64,000 nucleotides of DNA. Source: Toxonevra muliebris. Its lineage: Eukaryota > Arthropoda > Insecta > Diptera > Pallopteridae. The first letter of the stretch is position 1, and the number at the start of each line of letters is the position of its first letter. The position numbers and the translations under genes are program-made. The notes under the pieces were generated by a model. It was not told the DNA's origin, did not search any database, and worked only from the letters and a program-made list of their open reading frames with translations. Where the stretch lies: positions 16,632,704 through 16,696,703 of the forward strand of contig OY829328.1 of NCBI GenBank assembly GCA_963691655.1, in the 5' to 3' direction. This document shows, in pieces, positions 1 through 12,000 of the stretch.

Positions 1-3000
1 TCACACGATGACAGCATTGAAAATACATCTGAAGTGGATTTGAATGATGGGTAGGTATTTTATATACTTAGCTGTATATTTATATATTTATATGGTGCAT
101 ATAGAAAATTTAAAAAAGATCCTAAATTAAAAAAACAAATTCAGCTTTTGGATAAGTGTTTTAAACTACGGTTTGCAAATTCTAAATTCAGAGTTTGTCC
201 ACACATTTTGCAATATTCCTTGGGATCTAATTTTATAACTCATAAAACGAAAAACCTAAAGCGACAAAAAAATATTAAAAACGAATCCTTGGATTTCGAG
301 TGTCGAGTCAAACTACTATCCTCTATCCACTTTGCCATTGCATTTCATAATTCAAATAACAATTTTCTATATGCTACGTCAATTAATTCAAATTTTTTTC
401 TGAAATTTCGTTTTTTTTTTTTTGGATGAAAGTAGTAGTATTTATTGTATTTATAATCTAACAAATGACTTAAATATTTTTTGAGCTACCATGTTTTTAT
501 TAGAATGCTTTTTTTTAAGTAGTTAGACTTGCTTTTTAAAATCGTAATCGTATTTTTCTCAATTTAAAACTAAATACGTTCACAAATCAAACACAATTTC
601 CTAATATGTGCTTCAAAAAGCGTTAGTGCTGCTGAAGAGGAAGAAATTGCGAAGGATGATGAAATGGCTCCAGCACTAATTGAAAATGGTAATAAATCTC
701 AATCCACACCGCCGGAAACACCCGAAGAAAAACACGAAGATGAAAATGCTGAGGATACCCAAGCAGCAGCAGACGAGGAGGTAAGCTTAAGCTTCTAGAA
801 AGAATATGCAAATATATATTGGTAGATCTAGTACTATAGATGATGCACTTATTAAGGCTTTAGCTTGCTATTAAAAATTATGAAAATTTTAAAAATGAAT
901 TCAAAATTTTTTTGTAAATAGGCAGCTTGTTTTGAAGGCTTTCTTCGAGAGTATTTACCTAATTGAGAAAACCATTTTCGATATATTTTTAATTGGAATA
1001 TAAACACAATTTTAAATAGCTTCAAGCACGCTACTTTTAAGCATTTATTTTTTCTAAATTGAATTTAGTAATCATAACTGAGCTGCTAAAAGTAAGCCAT
1101 TGTCGGCCTGGATGAATCTTTCTACATTTTTGGATACTTTTTTTTATTTGAAAAACAAACTTTTTTGAAGATACATATATAATTTTGTTTGTTTTGTTCC
1201 TTTGAAAAGCTTAAAAACTTATATCACTTTTGTATGTATGTACATATTTAATTTGTGTTTGAAATCTTGTTTAATTTATTTAACAAAAAGAAAAATATTT
1301 ACCAAAAAACTATTATTAATGTAAAAAAAGAAACAGAAGGAAAATCAGTCGACAATTGTTTACTTTTGCAGAATAATTCGAATGATCTAAATGAAACAAC
1401 AACATCAACAACGGAAACGGAAGCATCAGAAAAAGTTGAAGATAACCCTGAAGAAGCAAATAATAGCCAGGAAAAAAAAGAATCAGAGATCAATGGCAAA
1501 GGTGAAGACAGTGAAGATGATTCCAATAAAAAAGAGTCAGTGGAAGAATACGAGCATAAAGATGAAATTGCAAGCAAAGAAGGCAATATTGAAGAAAACA
1601 AAGAAAGTCACGAGGAAGAAGGAAATAGTGAAGAAAATTATGAAGCAGAAATAGAAGATGAAAATAATAAAGAGCCAGAAGATAATGATAACACGGAAAT
1701 AACAGCAGTAACTGCAAGTAATAACAACAATAACGATACAGATGAAAGTATGAATGAAAATATTATAAAAAATACAAATAACGATGAAGAAGTTGAAACT
1801 TCAGAAATTCAAATTGAACAAGAGGAAAATAATGATGAAATTCAAGCAAACGATAAGACTGAAGAGGATGTGATTAATAATGCAAAAGAAATAGTAATTG
1901 ACGAAGTCAAAGCACAGAATGAAAATGAAGTAGAAATATTAAAAGATGATGAAGAAAATGATGAAGCGGAAATAGAATCAGAAAATAATAAAGAGATAAT
2001 AATGGACGAAACTGAAGCACAGAATGAAAATGAAGTGGAATTATTAAAACATGATAACAATGATAAAATTATCAATCAGGATCAAGAGACCGGAGAAAAA
2101 ATTTGTATAAAGAAAAGTGCAGAAAAAGATGAAGTAAACACTGAAGAGAAAAAAGAACTAAACAATGAAACTGATGATAAGAAACAAGAAGAAGAAGAAG
2201 AAGAAGTTCAGAAAGAAAAAGAAGATCATAACGAAAATAAAAAAGTTGCAACTAAAGATGAAGATGCTGACGATGCCGAAGAAGATGATGATGAGGTACA
2301 ATTTGGAACGCTCTAAGCAAAACAAAAAAAAAGAACAAACCAAATCATAAAATCGCACTTGGAAATGTTTTTAAAAATCAGCAAAATTTAAAATTTTTTC
2401 TTCAAAAATATTATAGTAGTGAAAAAAAATTGTTTGTATTGTGTCTAATAGTTTGTGATGAACTCTAAAAACGTAGTATATCATAGTTTGTATTTAAATA
2501 AAGCACTATCCTTTGCAGCAAACTATTTACATACTATTTTTTTTCTAAATATTTGAAACAATCAATTTAAATTATTTGTGTATCAATAATAATAAAATTT
2601 TACATATTATTACAACATTATAAATGAACTTTTAAATGCAAAAAATAAAAACTCAAATGTGGTTTGTTTCTTAGACAAAATTACACATAGAAAAGAACAA
2701 TAATTGTGTTTGTACATTATTTTCCTACTATTTAACACTAAACCTACCTACTATTCCTCCTCTACTCAAGAGCATTTGAAAAGTCCATAAATTATTTTAT
2801 AGTGCACTTGAAATAGTTTTATTAGAAAATTCGTTAAATTGCATGTCAAATGCAAATTTCATTTCACTTATCTTAATGTATTTACAATAAATTTCTTTCC
2901 TTTTTGTTGTTGTAAATTTGTTGTATTTCAGGAGATAACAAAACAAAATGTTTGCTGTTATTTTCTTTTAGTTTCAAGTAGATAAAAATAAATTTTAACT

Positions 3001-6000
3001 GCATGCTGCTGCTACTGCAGTCATTCCATCAAATAAGTAGCTGACAATCTAAATCTATTTCAATATTCTCGCAGGTGTTTCTATGCAGATATATTTTTAT
3101 AGCTATTCTGAACATTTCAAAATTCAAATTCAAATACTTTTACTTTCACGACACTCCCCTTCTCTATATATATACCATGTTTATATTACTCCACTGACTT
3201 ACTTTCACGTGACACTAGCGTTACATTTTGTTGAGCAGGAAACTTTTTGCCTCTTTGCATAGCTGTCAAATGTAGAATTTGTACTTGTTTTTTATATTAA
3301 AATGGCATTTCGACACGCAAATGTTAGAAACAGTTGTAACCAAAAGATATGTGCTATTATCTACTCATATAGCTAAGAGTTATGCCCATCAAAATTTTGA
3401 TATATTACGTGTTAGAATGCATTAAAAATAGTTATCCGTTCTTTATATAAAAATATAAGAAATAAAAGCTGAGAAAGTTAATCAACTATTTTTTTTATAG
3501 ATCGATTACAGTTTGCTCTGATTAAAATCATATTTCAATTGGCTTTATTTGAAAATAATAAATTTAGATTTTACTTGGGTTAACATTCTAAATTACAGTA
3601 TACCGCCAAACCGATAGAAACACCACAAATTTTCTCTAATTTTGTTTGTAAATGTAGCGAGTTTTAAAAAGATATTGCCAAACTTTTTTTTCGGGAACTG
3701 TTTTCTAGTAACAATTTGGGACCGATTAGTCAAGTAATAATGAGGAAGTTTAACCTTAATCCTCTTCTTTGTACCAAAAGTCAAACCAATGTTTTTTGAA
3801 ATATTATAGTACAAATAAGTATTAACCTTGGCCATTTCTGGATTTTTTTTGCTTGTACCATAAGTGCATAAATATTCCCCGAATATTCTATAACTGTCAG
3901 TTGGCTTCAGTAGCTCTACAAGGGTTAGAGAGTAGTTTCCTCTGTTTTTTTTTTCTTACCATGAGCCTGCCCTTCGAGAAGATGTTATTGTTTGAAGAAC
4001 TTTGTTGGTTTTAATTCTATAAAGATAATAGTCTACAATGACAAAAGGTTTTGATCCAATAACACATTGTGGAAAGTTAAAATGGTACGAATACGAATCT
4101 GACTCGCCTCTTTACGGCTACGCAGATCCTCGGAGGCATACATATGAAGTTAGTTGAAAATGCAATTGTGTAGAAACATCTATGCACTTATGGTGCAAAT
4201 AAAAAAAAAAAGTTTGGAAGACAAAGCAAAAACTTTTTTTTTATCCAAAAACGAATTCTTGGATTTTTAAAAAGGATAACTAAATTTCCGCAGTAAGAAT
4301 AAACTTTTCCATTATTACTTTACAAATCGGTCACAAATTGTCACCAGAAAACAGTTCCCGAAAAAAAAGTTTGGGAAAATCTTTTAAAACTTTTAAAATT
4401 CTCTGCATTTGTGAACAAAATTAAAGGAAATTTGTGGTGTTTCTAATGGTTTAAGATTCAGGTACAGTATGTCTCCCGTATGTCATTTCAGTGCTCACCC
4501 AAACTACACTGTGCAACAAGAAAAAACCAGATGATGATTCGAGATATCTTTCAGCTTAATTGTGGCTCATTGATTAGGAATATAAGTACGGTTTTTTCAT
4601 TTGTTTTTTGAAAATTGGTTTGTGAAAATTTTGACTTGAGGAGTCGTTTACCCCAAAAAATAATACGGTACTGAAACTGTTCTGTTGCTTGGATACCCTC
4701 TTTAATCTTTTTTAAATAAAATTTTCCCCGAAAAACGTTTCTTACTTTTTTAATATTTTTAATTTGGAAAAAATTGTTGCAAATTTCTTCCAAATTTGGC
4801 AGTTCACATTGCTAATTAAATAATTATTAAAATTATTAGGCTTTGAATGAACAATGATGCCAGAAGAATATCAAAAAGTTCATAGTACCAGCAGATCAAA
4901 AAAAAAAAAAAACAAAATAAAGACAAATATTTCCACAGCGAAAAGCTTTCCGACATCACTGAACATGGAATTATTATTATTTTAGGACGAGCTTGTTTCA
5001 GACGCAAGGAGTTTCAAAAAACCGACCACTGATTCATGATTCGTTCCCCAATCCATTAAAGTTGAATACTTCTTTAATCCACATATTCACTACTTTTTAT
5101 TAATTTTTGAAAACATCTACAGTAGCCTGCAGTTTATTTCCAATAGAAATCGTATACGATTATCGCATCGCACTGTTCAGATACGATCAAACAAGGAGCA
5201 TGATGCAAAGTCCACGCAACGTATTTAGTTAAGACGCCATCATTTAACGCCTTTAGTTTGTTCTCAAAAACATGTCGTATACGAAATTCGTACAAGGAAA
5301 ACCGAGTTCAATTAGTTCACAGTATTAGGCGAAATTTAGTAAATATCATGTCAAAATATGGTCCTAGAAGTGAAACATGCATTCTAGAATGTGTATAAAG
5401 CACCGACATTTTTTTTTATATATAACCAATTTAAGGGGAGACTTTTTTTTTATTTTTTAATATAAAATGAATATTTTTGGAAACGTATTTTGAGTTTTTA
5501 TTCTTCTATAAATTTAGAGTAAGCTCCAGTTTTATTTATTAAAAAATCCAAGATGACGGCTTCAGCTCCCATCAAATAAAGCCATGCACGTTGTGTTTTG
5601 GTCTGTGCGGAGCGCTCCACAGCCATGCCAGTATATCTAAAAAATTGGGTTAAAATCAAACTAAACTAAGTTTGCGGTTAAAAAAAAATAATGGATGTCT
5701 CCGCTCAACAGGCTGTAAATTATAAAACACTTTAGAACTGAATATATACTTTCACCCACGTTTTCTAAACACTTTAAGGACGAAAATAATGAAAATTGAA
5801 TTGAATTTTTTATCGTCATGACCAGTAACTATGAATGCCACCAAAAGCAGCAACCATTGATAGATTTCTATGTAAAATCAATAATAGATTTAAACGGTTG
5901 TTTCCATTTTCAATACCTTTGTATTCTTCAAAATTTATACATTTTTTTTTACTTTATTTATTTTCATAATATTTCTGCAGTACTGCTCTACTTACCTATG

Positions 6001-9000
6001 TGTTTTTCTGTTTCGTAGTTTTGTAAAATGCAAAAAGTATTTAAATAACACTTTCCAACTAAGTTCTACCCTAATTTCTCTCTCAAGTGTATATTTAAAT
6101 AGTTAGCACCATTTGCATACATATAATAAACAATTGTTTTTTTGAAAATAAGAAATGCTTTTCCAAATTTTCAAAATTTAGAATGTGATAGTGCCACCTG
6201 CCGCAAGTAATGCCGAAGATGGGAATGATGATGATGATGAAGATAATGATGATGTTGTAGAGGCTGTACCAGATTCAGATGATGAAAGACTTGATGAGAA
6301 TCACAATAATGAAGGAAAATATGATGCAGTTTCAGGCTCTTCGCCGACCTCATCGCTGGCCATAGAGGGGTTCGTTGAGGGCGTACCCGAGGATAATACA
6401 GTTCAGTCACAATCTGCAGCTTATGTTGATGAAGTATAACTTTTGTCCTATTTTCTCTCTGTGCTTTCAACTGAATGTAAATTTTGTGCTTTCATTTTTT
6501 TGTTGATGTTATGTTGTTGTTTCCGACACATTTATTCAGAGTGTTGCACAAAATTAACTCAGTCCACCCCGTCCCCTCTTATTTTTTACTTTGTATCTGT
6601 ATCTGTAAATATAGTTGTTGTAGTTTCGGTGTGGCCTATTTACTATGTATATTGTATAATAAAAATACTATGAACTTTTAAAAAGGAGCCACGTCTTCAA
6701 GAGATTATTTCATCGGGCGATATTGGGCAATTGGCACAAATAGTGTTAAATGGTGAGGGCAAAAAATTGCTTAACACGCAATCAACGGAACCGGAAGTGC
6801 AGGAATTCCTTAACAATGTACCAAGATATATGGTAAGATAGCTACATAAATACATACTATATAAAGTTTGTTAAAAGAAGTAAGAACACATTTCTTTCAT
6901 TTCGTTTTTATTTGAATAGAGTCAAATACGTCGTGTTCATGAAGCTGCTCGCGAGTCAAACTTAACAGTTTTCCGCCAAGCATTAGAGCGTAGGAAATTT
7001 GCTATTTCAAAGGATGAAGTTTCACCTAATGGTGCAACACCTTTACATGTGGCGGTTTTGTTTGGAAATACTGGTAAGTTTAAGAGTTTAATTGGCTAAT
7101 AAAAATATATTTTTTTTTTACTTCAAGCTAAACACAAAACAAAAGACAAAAATATAGACAGGTTTACTACCGTCCGGCATTTGCTCGGGCAGTTCGAAAT
7201 TCATAACTTTGTTCGCAATTTTTCCAGAATTATATTTTGTCCGGAATTTTCATACAAATTTTTTTTTTCATTATGGTCTCTCTGTATATCGAAAAATCAC
7301 TTAACTTCGTTCAATGTAAAGAACTTCATATTTCAAAATAGTTTTTTCTTTCTCAAAATCTGAAGTTTGATTTTGGATTAGTAGTAGAAAAGTCTCAATA
7401 CCGAATATTTTAAAAAGAAATGTGATTTTGAATTTTAAAGGGACGAAGAGTATTTTAATTATTTTTTTTGGCTAAGGCGATACAATTTTATCAGAATAAG
7501 TCACCGTATATCTATTAGTTGATGTTGCAAAGTACTTATTTCATGAATATTTTCAACAAGTCTGTGGTCACAAGCCATAACAGCATAAGTCAGTTTTTTG
7601 AATTTTACAGGAGAGCACTTCAAAGATTCAAATGCTAATAGAAATCAATTTGAGTTGTTCTATTTTTCCTTTAATATCTCGCAAACCACTGAACCGATAT
7701 TCATAAAATTTTGATCCAATATGAAATCGGATATGGAGATTTCAATTATGATAATAACTCGAATTCGACAAAACTCGAGTTGTGTTGTTATGCCTTGTGA
7801 CCACAGAAGTAATGTTGACAACTGGTGACGACACAACTATTGTGCCAAAAAAGGTGTTTTTTTTCGTCACCCCTCGCGGTGAGAACGATAAATAAAGATC
7901 GGTTTGTCTTAGTCAAAAAGGGGACGACCTCGATAGTCTAGTGGGTAGTGCACTAGACTTTCATCTGGGAGGTTCGGGTTCGATTCCCGTCTTCGTCTGG
8001 TGGTTAATTTTCATTACTTTCTTATATTCACTATCAATATGAAGTGTATGAGAATTATAAGATAGTGTACAAGTACACACATTGGTTGGTAATGGCAAAA
8101 CCACCAAGCCGATAAAAAATTGCCACACCGCCGTTCGGAATCGGCGTTAAACTGTAGGTCCAACTATGTGGTATCACAATGGGTCGTTCAGGCCTAAGTG
8201 TGTCTCTCGACAGCCACTCCAACCTAACCTAACCTAACCTAGTCAAAAAGGGGTTTTGTGAAATTTACATTTTTACAAAAATGGTGATGCTTTTTTTTAA
8301 AAATCGTGATTTTCGAGGGTCTGAAAATTTGGTTTTGGTAGTCAGAAAAAAAAATTTTTGCTCCAAATAAAAATTCCTTCGTTCACTAAGAAGGTATTAC
8401 AGTTGAAATAGTTCTTGGGAAACCTTTATCACCGCAACGGAACTGTTGGAAAAACAACATTTCAAGTTAATCGCGTTTAAGCTTTGGCACCAGGTTCATG
8501 TAGTCGAAAGTAGCGCGCTGTTGATAGCTGTAACTTTGGCTCTAGTGTTCACATTTCTACTAAATTTGGAAAATATTTTCTCAAGAGGATGTACTTTGAG
8601 AAAATACAATAAAAAAATTTTAAATTTTTTCGGCCAATACAAGCGTATGCGAAGTAGTAGTAGTGTTAAGTAGTAGTGTCTGGCCACTGAGAGGAAGACC
8701 AGAAGTGAAGAAGAAAAAACATTAGGGAGTTTTACATAAGTAACTTTCTTTTTCTTTCGTTTATTACTCTCATTCTGATTCTTACTAGGCTTTAATTTCA
8801 ATAAAGATTTTCATTTCATTTGCTAACCATATCTAATTTTACGTTCCATTTGAAATAACTATTAATAAAATCTGAAAATGTGATCTCACATTGCTTAAGT
8901 TATTATTATAAAAAATGAATACACATATCCATAATATTTGATGATTCAAACTTTAAATTATATTATTGAACAATTAGTTAATGAAATATTTATAAGAATT

Positions 9001-12000
9001 CTGTTTTTAATTGCATGATGTTGCGTGCTTTTCGATTTGAATTTTTTGTTTTCCAGAAATTGTGCGCTATTTGGCAGAGAAGTTTCCAGAGGCCATAACA
9101 ATAACCGACAATGATGGTCGGACAGCCTTACACTATGCAGCAACAATTAAGGATAATGGCCATTTTTATAATATGTTAACACAATCCGGTGGCAATGCAA
9201 AGGCATTGGATAAGGTTAGTAATATGTAAAAGTAATTCAAGAAATAGATTTTGTTGGTAACCGTGAGAAGAAATAAAGGAATAGGAAATATAAAATGGGT
9301 TGACAATGATATTAAGAGAAGAAGAATGCTACAATTAATTATTACTTTTTTGTTTATTTTTTTTTTTTTTTTTGGAAATAGAGTGTGAACGAAACCAGCT
9401 GGCAGGTTTCATAACATAGTTGCGTTTATATAATTGACATAATTATTGTTATAACAAGAAAAAGTAGGTCTCATCAGCAGAGTCATAATGTTTTGAAATT
9501 AAGGGAAATTTTTTCTGTGTCACTGAGTAAAAACGTCCTTTAAATATTAAATGTCTGTCTATACAAAAAATGTGAAAATACCCTCATTTAGTAATTGTAA
9601 TAATGAAATCGAAACACCTTTTATTGATTACGTAAATTTTTATATACTCACTTAACATATTTAGCTTGGACATACGCCCGAGTTTTATTTGAATGATGAA
9701 CAATCGAAGAATATACTCAGCTATCGTCAACTTCTAAGTAATTTCGGTGCTGAGGAATTGGAAGAGGAACTTTTGAGCGATCAAGGTAAATTGTCCAGTG
9801 GTGGGCCAACGTCATCATTCATTGTATGTTGACGTGATGGTGTGTACTCGTTTTATGATGTATGTAAGTGTGTGTTGTAAACGTGAGTTATGTATGTGTA
9901 TTAACATATACATATATGCTTACCCGTTCATATGTAACTGTGTTTGTTTGTACTTACACATATTATAGTTTTTTTCTTTTTTTTTTTCATTTTCTACTTT
10001 CTTGAATTATAGTTACATATACATAGATATATACATACAGTTTTCTGCTTTGCTTTCCACATTTTTCCATTCTACACAATTACTTTCATTTTTGAAATTA
10101 CATACTACCATTTTGTTTTTGTTATTGTTTTCCATTTTGTTTCTCTTTTCCTCCTATTACTATTTTGGTTTTTCCACCCACCCACTCCAACACACATACA
10201 CGACCTCCCATAATTTCATGATTTCGTTTTAAATTAATAATGTTATTTGTTTTAATCGCTATCCTTTTTGCAGGTGGTGTAAGTGATGGTATATTGGGGG
10301 CAGAGGGGTTAAGTTAAAGCTAGTAGTAGTGTAGTGTGTAGTTTTGATTGTACTGTATGCATTCTAGAGTGTCAGTCGTCGATTTGGTGTTGTGGTCGCC
10401 GCATGTTTTAAATTCGTTGTTCATTCTCAATTGGGAAATTTTCCGCCCTCGGTTTTATTCTCGGAAAGTTTGTGCTGCTTGCTTATCCATATGTATGTGC
10501 GTGTGTTTTGAACGGTTTTAAATGTTTTGAAAATGTCTGATATGCCTGCAAATCAAGAATTTTTTAATCACATCATTAGCAATATTGACGATGTATTCGG
10601 TATGTTAATTAATGTTTACTTAATAGTTCAAGTTTACTTTAGAGGCTTACTAATATATCAAAAATAAAATACTCATAACTAAATTACAAACTGAGTCATT
10701 TTACTACTCGGGTTGATTGAAGAAATAGTGAAATGGGAACGCAATATATAACGTACGAAAGTTATACGTTATGTGTAAATTTTAGTTCACCAATTGCTTT
10801 GGATTTCGTGTGTATTCAAGTCAAGTTTTAAATCACTTTAAATTTATTTACAATAAAGAATCCTTTGGTGAATTCTGTGGATGAGATCAGAAGATATAGT
10901 TTAAAAATCGTTATATTTAAATTAAGGCTTTTCCTTATTTTATATTGGTGAAAAAGATATGCATCAAAGTAGTATGTAATTTTTACCAGTTCAAATAAAA
11001 CACCCTGCACTTTTGCTTCTTTTCACTGTAAAATGCATTTCAATGTGAGTGTGTGTGCTTTTATTCAAATCTATCATAAAAATCTTTACTTAAGTACTTA
11101 ATCCCCCTCCCCTTCCTGAAAACAAATATTTATCAAATATACATACATAAATTTACCACTCATTTTCTACGTTACGCGCTCCTACGTTACAACAGTACCT
11201 GATGATCTTCATAGTTCGCGCCGTTTACTGATGGACGATGATATCGATCGAACACTACAACGTTGTTTCAGCATAATTGAAGACTCCACTAAAGCTCTAA
11301 GTGGCGTCACTGCTTCTGCAGTGGCGCAGCGTAAACCTTTGAGTGCCTCAACAATACAGCTGTCGGTTATTGGATATTTGAGTCGTTTTTTAAAACGTAG
11401 CGTTTTCGAGAAGATACGAAAACGTCAGACGCGTCTCGATCACAATCTTTTCGATGTCATTTGGCCAGCTATGCGGAAAACATCTCGTACACGCCATCTG
11501 GAGGAGGATATCAATTGTGGTATTGTAGCGCCGGATTTTGATGTTTTCGTAGTGTTCCAAGAGTTTCTAGTGCCACTAATTAAGGATATGCATTGCATGA
11601 GTGTTACGCAAGATTTTAAACCGCATTCACGTATTGCATTTTTCCCAATGGAGAACGGAGAACGTCTTAATACGGCAGCTTTTGTTTTTGAGGATGAACC
11701 GAATTTGATACAACGCTGCATGGTTGAGTGTTCACGTAACCTTGAAGAATTTGAACTGCCATTGAACCTGACCATCGGACAAATTGAATTGGCCGAACGC
11801 ATAATGATGAGCAAAATATTTACCACTGCTTTTGCCGATGCGATTGGGGAGACGGAGTCGGGTAGTTATTATACGTTGACAGAGATACTCGAAGATACTT
11901 CCGATGTGCAAATCATGTTAACCGAGTTGGGTCTAATGATACCAATGCTTGATGTCAAAGATTCAGTGCAGCAAGCGGAATCAATAGCATTCAATGGCAA

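Larger units (their letters stand above)
7074..9056. other. Intron 6 of the ankyrin gene
   Basis: It holds the SINE-A insertion and otherwise unrecognised AT-rich sequence. Confidence 0.6.

Noticed and set aside
2158..2358. Minus-strand ORF opposite the acidic exon
   Set aside because: Phe/Leu-rich translation of the complement of Glu/Lys codons; a shadow frame.
7924..7998. Possible functional tRNA-Glu gene
   Set aside because: A and B boxes fit, but no acceptor-stem pairing exists. The sequence continues into a repeated SINE body with target duplications.
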